Source: Candidatus Aalborgiella aggregata
GTDB lineage: Bacteria > Pseudomonadota > Gammaproteobacteria > Burkholderiales > Burkholderiaceae_C
NCBI GenBank assembly: GCA_016705065.1
Contig: JADIYY010000003.1
Coordinates: forward strand, 372,001 to 436,000
Length of the DNA stretch: 64,000 nt
Direction of reading: 5' to 3'
Shown here: positions 36,601-43,146 of the stretch, piece by piece
Layout of the letters: every line of letters starts with the position of its first letter
How positions within the stretch are numbered: the stretch's first letter is position 1
Program-made: the position numbers and the translations under genes
The notes under the pieces: model-generated
What the model saw: the letters and a program-made list of their open reading frames with translations, nothing else
The model's database searches: none
What the model was told of the DNA's origin: nothing

Positions 36601-38307
36601 GTCGGTTACACCATATGTACTTTGCCCGCAACGCCAATACCGACATGTGATAGCGCCACGGTTGTGATTACTACTTTGGTAGCGCCAGACATGCAAGTTG
36701 TGCCGAGTACGCAATTAGAGAATCCAGTAGCTGGCGTACCTTATCCACCAGGTCAAACGATTACTTGTACAAATGCTAGTCCAGTTACAGCAGCTAATGC
36801 GTTCTGTACCGTGACAGATTTGCCTCCAGGATTGACTAGCACATGTAGCCCAGCAACGCCTGTACTGTCATTACCACCCGGAGGCTCGATTGTTTGCACA
36901 ATCGGCGGCACACCAACTACGTCTGCACCAATCAATGCTAAAGTCGTTACTGGAGCCGATGGCGACACGATACCGTCCAATAATAACGGTGTCATTCTAA
37001 GTAAGCCTGCAACAGGACTACTAGTAACCAAATCTGCTAGCGCAAATCCCTTAAAGATTGATGGTAAAAACCAATACTACTCAATATCTATAGCTATTAC
37101 AAATGGACCAACTCCTGCGCCAATTGTTCTAAATGATGATTTTGGAGCGGGTATTTCTACTAGTGGTCCAGTAACGATTACTGGGGGTACATTCAAGCCA
37201 GGCACTTGTGCCGCGGCATCGGGTAGTGGCGCAACTACTTTGACAGGTTGCACTATCGAAGCGGGTGTTGCTAGCATTGTTTATATAACCGTACCTATTA
37301 ATATCAGTGAAGCAGCAGAAGGACCAACTGGAGGTAATAATACCGTTATCGCATCAGGCGGCGGCGATCCAACATGCCCAACCGCAGCAAATTGCATTGG
37401 TTTTACAGGCAATATTGCAGTCGAATATATCGATTTGGGCTCACTATTTATCCGTAAAGTCGTTGATAAAACAAATGCTGAAATTGGCGATGTTTTGACT
37501 TATCAAGTTACGGTACGCAGCACAAAGGTTAGAGGAGCTGCGGTCGTAAATGATAAATTACCTTTAGGCTTTAGCTTAATTAGTAAATCGGCACGTGTTT
37601 CCACTGGAGGCTCGTTCGTTGCGGCAGCAGATCCAGTTGGTGCGCCTGGTCCAAACCTTGCGTTCAGCATCAATATACCAGCGAAAAACCAAGACGTAGT
37701 TATCGAGTACAAAGTGCGGATAGGGCTTGGTGCTGATCGTGGTGATGGCGTGAACTCGGCACAAGCTTCGATGAGAAATTACAACCTTCAATCAATGATT
37801 GCGAAAGCAAAAGTTAAAGTGACTGGCGGCGTCTTTACTCGCGAAGCTTGTATCGTTGGCAAAGTCTATGCAGACTGCAATGGCAACGGCGTCCAAGACG
37901 ACAAAGAGTCAGGCATTGCAGGTGTACGGTTATATATGGAGAACGGTACCACGATTACGACTGACGAAAGCGGGCAGTATAGTTTGTGTGGAGTTAGAGC
38001 TGTAACACACGTGTTAAAGATTGACAGCACATCATTGCCCGCTGGAAGCAAACTTGGCATTACAAGCAATAGAAACATGGGCGACCCCAACACTTTGTTT
38101 GTTGATGTTTTAGCTGGTCAAATTCACCAAGCTGATTTCAGGGTTGATGGTTGTAGCGCTCCGAGTGGAAGCCAAAAAGGCACGGCTAATCCGCAATCTC
38201 CTGTTGTACAACAAGGCGGCGGTGTTCAGTTTGATAGCTCTCAACCAAGCTCATTAGGACTAACACCAATACGACCCATTACTCCTGCAAAGGATGGGGA
38301 AAAGTGA
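22647..38307 (+). CDS. Giant DUF11-repeat surface protein (frame interrupted at five array positions)
   Basis: Read as one gene of about 5,220 codons. Order: signal peptide (INKLIAAFAFLCAAGTPLSA, cleaved near AHA-Q); a unique N-terminal domain to about residue 260; a prealbumin-like beta domain; two diverged and 19 near-identical 139-residue DUF11-like units; six 221-residue units; then about 650 unique residues with DUF11-like domains and one SdrD-B/Cna-B-like domain (YADCNGNGVQDDKESGIAGV). Four Cys per 139-residue unit and six per 221-residue unit point to disulfides. There is no LPXTG motif, autotransporter barrel or RTX tail. Frames are joined at about 24220-24395, 28067, 32225-32298, 32541 and 33047. 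The stop overlaps the start of the next gene, an outer-membrane barrel/OmpA protein. I infer a secreted cell-surface fibre or adhesin. Confidence 0.7.
24226..28113 (+). CDS. Open segment B of the giant gene: array units 1-9
   Basis: The first 40 codons are out-of-frame nonsense; family sequence starts at about 24390 (VGACPGTAANTNG). Units follow at exact 417-bp steps until a one-base loss at about 28067 (CACACAGTTGG instead of CACACAAGTTGG) shifts the frame to a stop at 28113. There is no plausible signal peptide or ribosome site at the nominal start, so it is not an independent gene. Confidence 0.5.
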   Translation: MGTHLPLRWPPIPHLYRRVTHALASIAGTPSWGRHSHADHLYHLGTRHHLGHAHVGACPGTAANTNGASEITGLSNLTNGVTNQCLTVTALTPTLTKAFSPTSISIGGTSTLTFTVSNPALNPAQTVSFTDTLPAGLRVASAPNVTNTCTGGTVTAVALSGSIAVAGTQVRAGTATPTTCTISVDITTSATPTVGACPGTAANTNGSGQISGLSNLTNGVTNQCLTVTALTPTLTKAFSPTSISIGGTSTLTFTVSNPALNPAQTVSFTDTLPAGLRVASAPNVTNTCTGGTVTAVALSGSIAVAGTQVGAGTATPTTCTISVDITTSATPTVGACPGTAANTNGSGQISGLSNLTNGVTNQCLTVTALTPTLTKAFSPTSISIGGTSTLTFTVSNPALNPAQTVSFTDTLPAGLRVASAPNVTNTCTGGTVTAVALSGSIAVAGTQVGAGTATPTTCTISVDITTSATPTVGACPGTAANTNGSGQISGLSNLTNGVTNQCLTVTALTPTLTKAFSPTSISIGGTSTLTFTVSNPALNPAQTVSFTDTLPAGLRVASAPNVTNTCTGGTVTAVALSGSIAVAGTQVGAGTATPTTCTISVDITTSATPTVGACPGTAANTNGSGQISGLSNLTNGVTNQCLTVTALTPTLTKAFSPTSISIGGTSTLTFTVSNPALNPAQTVSFTDTLPAGLRVASAPNVTNTCTGGTVTAVALSGSIAVAGTQVGAGTATPTTCTISVDITTSATPTVGACPGTAANTNGSGQISGLSNLTNGVTNQCLTVTALTPTLTKAFSPTSISIGGTSTLTFTVSNPALNPAQTVSFTDTLPAGLRVASAPNVTNTCTGGTVTAVALSGSIAVAGTQVGAGTATPTTCTISVDITTSATPTVGACPGTAANTNGSGQISGLSNLTNGVTNQCLTVTALTPTLTKAFSPTSISIGGTSTLTFTVSNPALNPAQTVSFTDTLPAGLRVASAPNVTNTCTGGTVTAVALSGSIAVAGTQVGAGTATPTTCTISVDITTSATPTVGACPGTAANTNGSGQISGLSNLTNGVTNQCLTVTALTPTLTKAFSPTSISIGGTSTLTFTVSNPALNPAQTVSFTDTLPAGLRVASAPNVTNTCTGGTVTAVALSGSIAVAGTQVGAGTATPTTCTISVDITTSATPTVGACPGTAANTNGSGQISGLSNLTNGVTNQCLTVTALTPTLTKAFSPTSISIGGTSTLTFTVSNPALNPAQTVSFTDTLPAGLRVASAPNVTNTCTGGTVTAVALSGSIAVAGTQLAPAQPRRPPVPSR
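24396..32397 (+). repeat. Tandem array of 19 near-identical 417-bp units plus a partial unit
   Basis: Unit starts (TTGCCCAGGCACAGCGGC) recur every 417 bp from 24396 to 27732, then at 28148 (416 bp) and every 417 bp to 31901; a partial unit begins at 32299. Units are identical even at synonymous sites except for rare changes, such as GCGC for GGCG in unit 1 and CAGGTT for CAAGTT in units 6 and 11. Such identity means recent expansion or ongoing homogenisation. Confidence 0.95.
28218..32270 (+). CDS. Open segment C of the giant gene: array units 10-19
   Basis: Begins inside unit 10 only because that is the first in-frame start after the one-base loss. Family sequence runs unchanged to about 32225, where the last unit becomes garbled (net loss of 19 bases compared with other units) and the frame ends at 32270. 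No translation start signals of its own. Confidence 0.5.
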   Translation: MTNQCLTVTALTPTLTKAFSPTSISIGGTSTLTFTVSNPALNPAQTVSFTDTLPAGLRVASAPNVTNTCTGGTVTAVALSGSIAVAGTQVGAGTATPTTCTISVDITTSATPTVGACPGTAANTNGSGQISGLSNLTNGVTNQCLTVTALTPTLTKAFSPTSISIGGTSTLTFTVSNPALNPAQTVSFTDTLPAGLRVASAPNVTNTCTGGTVTAVALSGSIAVAGTQVGAGTATPTTCTISVDITTSATPTVGACPGTAANTNGSGQISGLSNLTNGVTNQCLTVTALTPTLTKAFSPTSISIGGTSTLTFTVSNPALNPAQTVSFTDTLPAGLRVASAPNVTNTCTGGTVTAVALSGSIAVAGTQVGAGTATPTTCTISVDITTSATPTVGACPGTAANTNGSGQISGLSNLTNGVTNQCLTVTALTPTLTKAFSPTSISIGGTSTLTFTVSNPALNPAQTVSFTDTLPAGLRVASAPNVTNTCTGGTVTAVALSGSIAVAGTQVGAGTATPTTCTISVDITTSATPTVGACPGTAANTNGSGQISGLSNLTNGVTNQCLTVTALTPTLTKAFSPTSISIGGTSTLTFTVSNPALNPAQTVSFTDTLPAGLRVASAPNVTNTCTGGTVTAVALSGSIAVAGTQVGAGTATPTTCTISVDITTSATPTVGACPGTAANTNGSGQISGLSNLTNGVTNQCLTVTALTPTLTKAFSPTSISIGGTSTLTFTVSNPALNPAQTVSFTDTLPAGLRVASAPNVTNTCTGGTVTAVALSGSIAVAGTQVGAGTATPTTCTISVDITTSATPTVGACPGTAANTNGSGQISGLSNLTNGVTNQCLTVTALTPTLTKAFSPTSISIGGTSTLTFTVSNPALNPAQTVSFTDTLPAGLRVASAPNVTNTCTGGTVTAVALSGSIAVAGTQVGAGTATPTTCTISVDITTSATPTVGACPGTAANTNGSGQISGLSNLTNGVTNQCLTVTALTPTLTKAFSPTSISIGGTSTLTFTVSNPALNPAQTVSFTDTLPAGLRVASAPNVTNTCTGGTVTAVALSGSIAVAGTQVGAGTATPTTCTISVDITTSATPTVGACPGTAANTNGSGQISGLSNLTNGVTNQCLTVTALTPTLTKAFSPTSISIGGTSTLTFTVSNPALNPAQTVSFTDTLPAGLRVASAPNVTNTCTGGTVTAVALSGSIAVAGTQVGAGTATPTTCTISVDITTSATPTVGACPGTAANTNGSGQISGLSNLTNGVTNQCLTVTALTPTLTKAFSPTSISIGGTSTLTFTVSNPALNPAQTVSFTDTLPAGLRVASAPNVPNTCTAGTVTTVALSGSIAVAEQQWARTADHLPR
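32405..36363 (+). repeat. Tandem array of six 663-bp units
   Basis: ATGAGTGTGGCGATTAACGG recurs at 32405, 33064, 33727, 34390, 35053 and 35716. Units 2-6 are nearly base-identical and 663 bp apart. Unit 1 is 659 bp because of two 2-base losses (about 32541 and 33047) and has a few amino-acid changes (ANGITG for ATGITG). The unit codes for 221 residues with six Cys. Confidence 0.95.
33064..38307 (+). CDS. Open segment D of the giant gene: 221-residue units 2-6 and C-terminal domains
   Basis: Starts at the first Met (MSVAINGLPATAAPG) after the frame shift near 33047. Five 221-residue units are followed by a related but distinct domain (TALIDAINDTAVTLPS), a DUF11-like domain with DMQVVPSTQLENP, a beta domain with LLVTKSASANPLKIDG, another with LFIRKVVDKTNAEIGDVLTY, and the SdrD-B-like domain. 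The tail ends PIRPITPAKDGEK. The segment is clean for 5.2 kb. Confidence 0.65.
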   Translation: MSVAINGLPATAAPGAVLSGPGVNLVCTNVSATTAATNATCTAAAGTPAGATVSVGACVASSGSAASLPAGATLTCPLTVTMPGTAGGTNTTQTSVGIDAATSATNDNVTGNNTTSATVALIDAVTDSLTTPFATAATLNVLTNDQATGITGATPANVTVTQTVAPTAGSTFNPATGDFSVPNTAPPGVYTVSYQICTNPAVIPAACDTATATITVGAAADMSVAINGLPATAAPGAVLSGPGVNLVCTNVSATTAATNATCTAAAGTPAGATVSVGACVASSGSAASLPAGATLTCPLTVTMPGTAGGTNTTQTSVGIDAATSATNDNVTGNNTTSATVALIDAVTDSLTTPFATAATLNVLTNDQATGITGATPANVTVTQTVAPTAGSTFNPATGDFSVPNTAPPGVYTVSYQICTNPAVIPAACDTATATITVGAAADMSVAINGLPATAAPGAVLSGPGVNLVCTNVSATTAATNATCTAAAGTPAGATVSVGACVASSGSAASLPAGATLTCPLTVTMPGTAGGTNTTQTSVGIDAATSATNDNVTGNNTTSATVALIDAVTDSLTTPFATAATLNVLTNDQATGITGATPANVTVTQTVAPTAGSTFNPATGDFSVPNTAPPGVYTVSYQICTNPAVIPAACDTATATITVGAAADMSVAINGLPATAAPGAVLSGPGVNLVCTNVSATTAATNATCTAAAGTPAGATVSVGACVASSGSAASLPAGATLTCPLTVTMPGTAGGTNTTQTSVGIDAATSATNDNVTGNNTTSATVALIDAVTDSLTTPFATAATLNVLTNDQATGITGATPANVTVTQTVAPTAGSTFNPATGDFSVPNTAPPGVYTVSYQICTNPAVIPAACDTATATITVGAAADMSVAINGLPATAAPGAVLSGPGVNLVCTNVSATTAATNATCTAAAGTPAGATVSVGACVASSGSAASLPAGATLTCPLTVTMPGTAGGTNTTQTSVGIDAATSATNDNVTGNNTTSATVALIDAVTDSLTTPFATAATLNVLTNDQATGITGATPANVTVTQTVAPTAGSTFNPATGDFSVPNTAPPGVYTVSYQICTNPAVIPAACDTATATITVGTALIDAINDTAVTLPSTGGTVPNVVANDTVFGSVTPNAVIGTNVTLSATLTGAPAGVTINTTTGEITVPAGTAPGVYTVGYTICTLPATPIPTCDSATVVITTLVAPDMQVVPSTQLENPVAGVPYPPGQTITCTNASPVTAANAFCTVTDLPPGLTSTCSPATPVLSLPPGGSIVCTIGGTPTTSAPINAKVVTGADGDTIPSNNNGVILSKPATGLLVTKSASANPLKIDGKNQYYSISIAITNGPTPAPIVLNDDFGAGISTSGPVTITGGTFKPGTCAAASGSGATTLTGCTIEAGVASIVYITVPINISEAAEGPTGGNNTVIASGGGDPTCPTAANCIGFTGNIAVEYIDLGSLFIRKVVDKTNAEIGDVLTYQVTVRSTKVRGAAVVNDKLPLGFSLISKSARVSTGGSFVAAADPVGAPGPNLAFSINIPAKNQDVVIEYKVRIGLGADRGDGVNSAQASMRNYNLQSMIAKAKVKVTGGVFTREACIVGKVYADCNGNGVQDDKESGIAGVRLYMENGTTITTDESGQYSLCGVRAVTHVLKIDSTSLPAGSKLGITSNRNMGDPNTLFVDVLAGQIHQADFRVDGCSAPSGSQKGTANPQSPVVQQGGGVQFDSSQPSSLGLTPIRPITPAKDGEK

Positions 38308-41300
38308 TGGCTTTAAATATTATTAACAATACAAGCACCACCTATAGCAAAAGAGTGTCTCAAATGGAAAAGCAGGCTAACGAATTGAACATTGCTAAAA
38401 CCAAAAATTCAAAAGCAAACTTTCTTGCATTTGCCTTTTTGGGAGGGATGGCTATTGCCAACGCGCAAACAACAAATATTCCTGCTGATCAAAAGGGACA
38501 ACAACAAACATCAGCGACGGATGTGCGTGCAAATTCAGCGTTTGTAAAAGCACCAACCATTGTGTACCGCCAAATGTCTGGTGAGGATTTAAGTTTACAA
38601 AATACTTTGTATGTATCTGGCATCAATGAACGGCTTTGGCGCGATAGCTTAGGTTTGACAAAAGGTAGCAAAATACTTCTAAGTGCATCATCTTCACGAG
38701 CGCCTGCAGACAATCAATCACAAATCAATGTCAAGATTGAGCTGTTTGACAGTAATGGCAAACTGATATTGAAGCCCACAAAAATCTATATAGAAACGAG
38801 TGCTGGCAGCTTCAAAACTTTTGATTCACCTTTTCATACGATTGATGCCGTTGGTGCATTGAGAAGAGTCGAGGTTAATCGTTTAGAGGTTGCAGTTACT
38901 AACGGCATTGCAGAACTGGTGCTAAAAGCGCCATCGACTCCCGGAACTGCTTTATTAAAAGCAAGCAGTGGTGATGTAGTAGTACAAGGTGAAATAAGCT
39001 TTTTGCCAGATCTGAGAAGCATGCTGGTCGTTGGTATTGTTGAGGGCGCTATCAATTTATCAAAAGCCAAAGGTCCAAGTGCAAGCGATATCAAAGAATT
39101 TGGTTTTTCAGATGCTTTAAGAAATTGGGAAAAAACCTCAACCACTGTTAGTGGGCAAAGTACAGAATATAAAACCGTAGCTGGAAGGGTTGCGTTGTTC
39201 GCTAAAGGTGCGATTAAGGGCGAATATTTGTTAACTGCTGCTATAGATACCGACAAAATAACTAGTCAAAAGTTATTTCGCGATATCGACCCAAATGCAT
39301 ATTACCCAGTTTATGGTGATGCTTCATCAAAGCTATACGACGCGCAAAGCGCCGATCGGTTATATGTGCGTGTCGACAAGAACAAAAGCTATCTGCTATA
39401 CGGCGACTTTAATACGGCCACTGCTGATACTGCAAACAAATTATCAATCTATTCAAGGGCTTTAACAGGTGCCAAAGTACATTATGAAACCGATAGTGTG
39501 CAAGCAAATTTGTTTGTAGCAAAAACAGCTAATAAAGGTTACGTAGACGAACAACCTGCTCGTGGCATTAGTGGACCATATGCTGTAGAAAGACCAAATG
39601 CCATTGCTAACACTGAAACCGTTGAGATTGTTGTTAGAAATCGCTCACAACCGGCAGTGATCTTAAGCAGAACCAGACTTGCGCGTTACTCAGACTATGA
39701 TTTTGAACCTTTTAGCGGAAGAATTTTGTTTCGCGAACCAGTTCCCTCGGTTGATGAAAATAACAATCCTGTCTATATTCGGATTTCTTACGAAGTAGAA
39801 GAAGAGTTTGGTGACAAACACTGGGTTGGTGGATTGGATGCCAAAGTTAAGATTTCTGACAACTTATCTTTTGGCGCGGCTTATGCTAAAGACAATGATA
39901 AGCAGACGCCATACGAAATTGCTGGTGCGAATATTGAAGTGAAACTGGGTAGCAAAACATACATTGTTGCCGAAGTGGCGCAAAGCAAAGGTACTAATGC
40001 GTACAACCAAAACTTTTCTTCGATTACCGAGACCAATCCCTTGGTTGCTACTGAGGGTAAAGCAGTTCGGTTAGAAATTCGTCATGAAGGCGAAGACCTG
40101 AAGGCGAGAATATATGCTACTAAATCAGACGCTGGTTTCCAAAATGCCAGCGCAGGCGTAGTTGCTGGAAGATCTGAATTGGGCGCCAACATTAACTATA
40201 CCGTTTCACCAAATTTGGAACTGAGCGCCAATGTATTGAACACAAAAGATGAATCTGGCGGAATAACAGATGGTGCCAGTCGAGAGTCGGCAGGAGTAAC
40301 GGCAGCCTATAAAGTCAACGACATGATTAAAGTTGAAGTTGGCGTGAACTCAGTCAAAGAGCATTTAATCAATGGGTCTGGCGGCGCAGTTAGCAATGTT
40401 GGAACTGGGCTAAATAACAGCTCTATCCCTGGCTGGGGATTCAATGGCACAGGATTGTTGGCAACGCCGTCAACCTTGCTTTCAGCTCCGAGCGAGATTC
40501 CCTCTGTCATCGACAACGAATATACAAGTGGTCGAATTAAAGTTATTGGAACTCTTTCACCTCAAGCACAACTCTATGCTGAATATGAACAAGCTCTTTC
40601 GGATGCAGATAAAAAGCGTTTTACTGTTGGAGCAGAATATAAGTTCTCTGAAAAGAGCCGCATTTATGCCAGTCACGAACTTTCAAACACATTAACCGGT
40701 GTTTATGGATTGGCAAATGATGGTACGCGCAATGCGAGCACTATCGTGGGTTTGTCATCCGGCATATCGCTTCCTTTTTTGCCAGATGGACAAGTTTATG
40801 GCGAGTTCAGAGCAGCAGGACCAGCAGGAAACAGAGACATTGCGGCAGTTGCTGGTATTCGAAATTTATGGCAATTGAGCCCTGCATTAAGCTTTACCAC
40901 TGCACTTGAACGCCAACAAATTTACCAAGCCACAGGGGAAGAGCATGAAGCTACAGCCTTGAGTCTGGGCGTTGATTATCTGCACAACCCATCAAACAGA
41001 GTAACTGGTAAGTTGGAATACAGAATTTCAGACGTTCAGGAACAATGGCTGGGCACGCTTGCTTATACACGCATCTTGTCTGAAAATTGGTCCGCAATGG
41101 CGCGTGAAGCATACACTCGCAACGAAGGCCGTGGGCTCGATACATCAAAGGGCGTACAGCTGCAGAATCAACTTCAAGTGGGCTTAGCATATCGTGATGT
41201 CGCTACTGGTCGCTGGAACGCTTTGGTACGCTTAGAAAACCGAATTAACAAATCATCTATTACGGCAGATAGAAAAGACGAAGAAACTTGGATATTTAGC

Positions 41301-42251
41301 TTGCATGGCACGCATAAAGTTTCACGGAGTTTAAGCTTGGTTGGGCAGCTAGCGGCCAAGCATGGTTCACAAGCTACGCTAAACGACGGTAGCTATAACA
41401 TTTACAGCGGTCGTTTGGCCAGTGGCCGTATTATTTGGGACATAAACGATAGATTTGATGCAAGTCTTTATGGTAGCTACGGTATAGACAATGGGCAAAG
41501 TGTAACCGGCTACGGCTTGGAATTAGGTGCTAAAGTCATTCAAAATCTTTGGTTCTCGGCGGGCTATACAAAGGGTAAATTTGCCGATGTTGACCAATTC
41601 AGTACGAATACAAGCTGGTCGGGATGGCATGCACGTCTGCGCTATAAGTTTGACGAAAACAGTCTAGGCTTGGTAACAGCACGACCAAAAGAAGAAGCCA
41701 AACCAAGTGTTGTTGTAGAACCGACAAAACCCGTTGTGACTGCCCCCGCTCCAGTGGTGACGCCAGCAGCAGTAACAATTAGTGTAGCAACTAAGTATGA
41801 AAAAATTACGCTGGCTGCAGGTGCCTTGTTTGCACATAACAAATCTGGGGTTGACCAAATCCTAGCTGAAGGTCGCGCTCAACTGAATGCTTTAGCTGCA
41901 AAACTAGGTGCTTTAAGCAACATTGAACGCATCAGCATCAGTGGTCATGCTGATATTACAAATGGCACTAAAGATGCCAACTACAACGATAAATTAAGCT
42001 TGGCACGCGCAGAATCTGTCAGAGCTTATTTGGTATCACAAGGCTTAAATAGCAACAATATCAGTGTTGCTGGTCATGGTGGAAAAAAACCAATCAAAAC
42101 CGATTGTCCTATGCCAAAAGGAGCTAAAAATACACCTCAGGGTGTGGTACAAGGAAGCGCAAGTTTGGCTGTTATGAATGCTTTCCGTGCATGCTTGCAA
42201 CCGAACCGTCGTGTTGAGGTTGAAATTTTTGGTGAATCAGTCGCTAAGTAA
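38307..42251 (+). CDS. Large outer-membrane barrel protein with C-terminal OmpA domain
   Basis: 1314 aa from ATG 38307, whose A is the last base of the preceding TGA (TGATG); AAGGATGGGGA just upstream is a strong ribosome site, so translation is coupled. A GTG at 38304 is the only other start. After a charged leader, a hydrophobic signal (FLAFAFLGGMAIANA) ends near residue 55. Residues about 90-230 look like a bacterial Ig/invasin-type domain (VNGIAELVLKAPSTPG-like). Residues about 290-1120 are rich in alternating aromatic strands, as in a large barrel. A Pro/Val linker leads to an OmpA peptidoglycan-binding domain (GHADITNG, NDKLSLARAESVRAYL, PNRRVEVEIFG). I infer that it exports or anchors the giant repeat protein to the cell wall. 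Confidence 0.85.
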   Translation: MALNIINNTSTTYSKRVSQMEKQANELNIAKTKNSKANFLAFAFLGGMAIANAQTTNIPADQKGQQQTSATDVRANSAFVKAPTIVYRQMSGEDLSLQNTLYVSGINERLWRDSLGLTKGSKILLSASSSRAPADNQSQINVKIELFDSNGKLILKPTKIYIETSAGSFKTFDSPFHTIDAVGALRRVEVNRLEVAVTNGIAELVLKAPSTPGTALLKASSGDVVVQGEISFLPDLRSMLVVGIVEGAINLSKAKGPSASDIKEFGFSDALRNWEKTSTTVSGQSTEYKTVAGRVALFAKGAIKGEYLLTAAIDTDKITSQKLFRDIDPNAYYPVYGDASSKLYDAQSADRLYVRVDKNKSYLLYGDFNTATADTANKLSIYSRALTGAKVHYETDSVQANLFVAKTANKGYVDEQPARGISGPYAVERPNAIANTETVEIVVRNRSQPAVILSRTRLARYSDYDFEPFSGRILFREPVPSVDENNNPVYIRISYEVEEEFGDKHWVGGLDAKVKISDNLSFGAAYAKDNDKQTPYEIAGANIEVKLGSKTYIVAEVAQSKGTNAYNQNFSSITETNPLVATEGKAVRLEIRHEGEDLKARIYATKSDAGFQNASAGVVAGRSELGANINYTVSPNLELSANVLNTKDESGGITDGASRESAGVTAAYKVNDMIKVEVGVNSVKEHLINGSGGAVSNVGTGLNNSSIPGWGFNGTGLLATPSTLLSAPSEIPSVIDNEYTSGRIKVIGTLSPQAQLYAEYEQALSDADKKRFTVGAEYKFSEKSRIYASHELSNTLTGVYGLANDGTRNASTIVGLSSGISLPFLPDGQVYGEFRAAGPAGNRDIAAVAGIRNLWQLSPALSFTTALERQQIYQATGEEHEATALSLGVDYLHNPSNRVTGKLEYRISDVQEQWLGTLAYTRILSENWSAMAREAYTRNEGRGLDTSKGVQLQNQLQVGLAYRDVATGRWNALVRLENRINKSSITADRKDEETWIFSLHGTHKVSRSLSLVGQLAAKHGSQATLNDGSYNIYSGRLASGRIIWDINDRFDASLYGSYGIDNGQSVTGYGLELGAKVIQNLWFSAGYTKGKFADVDQFSTNTSWSGWHARLRYKFDENSLGLVTARPKEEAKPSVVVEPTKPVVTAPAPVVTPAAVTISVATKYEKITLAAGALFAHNKSGVDQILAEGRAQLNALAAKLGALSNIERISISGHADITNGTKDANYNDKLSLARAESVRAYLVSQGLNSNNISVAGHGGKKPIKTDCPMPKGAKNTPQGVVQGSASLAVMNAFRACLQPNRRVEVEIFGESVAK

Positions 42252-42270
42252 TTCGAGCTAAAAATATAAG

Positions 42271-42304
42271 CCAGCAGTTTAACGACATAAACTGCTGGTT
42301 TTTT
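42271..42304 (+). terminator. Rho-independent terminator of the surface-protein pair
   Basis: An 11-bp perfect stem CCAGCAGTTTA / TAAACTGCTGG with a 6-base loop and six T residues, 20 bp after the stop codon. Strong, and probably the end of the two-gene operon. Confidence 0.92.
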
Positions 42305-42337
42305 GTTGCCTTATGCTTGGCTAATCGGTCGCAATGT

Positions 42338-43105
42338 TTAGTTTATTTTAGAAAAATCAGGCTTTCGTTTTTCTAAAAACGCACCGAACGCTTCTTTTGC
42401 GGCTGGTTCATGTAGCATTCGACCAAAGCTGACAAGCTCTTCCTTCATCGTTGACTGAACGATGCCCATTTGGTTTTTCTTCATCAAACGCTTGGTTTCA
42501 ATCAAAGCACTAATGGGTTTTTTAGCTAATTTTTGCGCGATTGCATTCGCCAAGTTATTGGCTTCATTGGGTGCCACCACTCGATTCACCAAGCCCACTT
42601 CAAGCGCTGCCTCTGCCATAAAAGGCTCTCCCAGTAACAATGCCTCCGCCGCACGGTGATAACCCATCATCTGTGGAACCAACCTACTGGAGGCAGCTTC
42701 TGGACATAGACCTAAATTTACGAATGGTAAAGCGAATGCCGCATTGTCGCCAGCGTATACCAAATCACAATGCATCAACATGGTTGTACCAATACCGACC
42801 GCAGGACCGCATACTGATGCAACAATTGGTTTGGTACAAGTGCTGATGTTGTGCAAAAAATCCATCGCGGGAGATTCATTTGACGTTCGTGGGCGGTGCA
42901 AAAAATCACTGATGTCATTGCCTGCGGTGAATATTGTTTCGTGACCTTGTAATACCACAACTTTCACTGAATCAGTATTTTGGGCATGCTCTATGGCATT
43001 GGCCAAAAGCGCATACATGGCTCCTGTAATTGCATTCTTTTTATCAAGACGATTGAAGGTAATGGTCATTACCCCCGCATCTTGATGCGTCAAAATATCA
43101 GACAT
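42338..43105 (-). CDS. Enoyl-CoA hydratase/isomerase
   Basis: Crotonase-fold protein, 255 aa. The start at 43105 has AGGAG 7 bp upstream; the frame stays open further but those residues overlap the thiolase gene. The oxyanion-hole segments are FTAGNDISDF (about 59-68) and VCGPAVGIGTTMLMHCDLVYA (about 103 onward). The catalytic-acid position is ALPFVNLGLCPEAAS, where one Glu of the canonical hydratase pair is not obvious, so isomerase or another crotonase activity is possible. Last gene of the beta-oxidation cluster. Confidence 0.88.
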   Translation of the reverse strand: MSDILTHQDAGVMTITFNRLDKKNAITGAMYALLANAIEHAQNTDSVKVVVLQGHETIFTAGNDISDFLHRPRTSNESPAMDFLHNISTCTKPIVASVCGPAVGIGTTMLMHCDLVYAGDNAAFALPFVNLGLCPEAASSRLVPQMMGYHRAAEALLLGEPFMAEAALEVGLVNRVVAPNEANNLANAIAQKLAKKPISALIETKRLMKKNQMGIVQSTMKEELVSFGRMLHEPAAKEAFGAFLEKRKPDFSKIN

Positions 43106-43146
43106 GTTTGCTCCTAGTTGGCTAGTTATGTTTATAAATAATGAAT

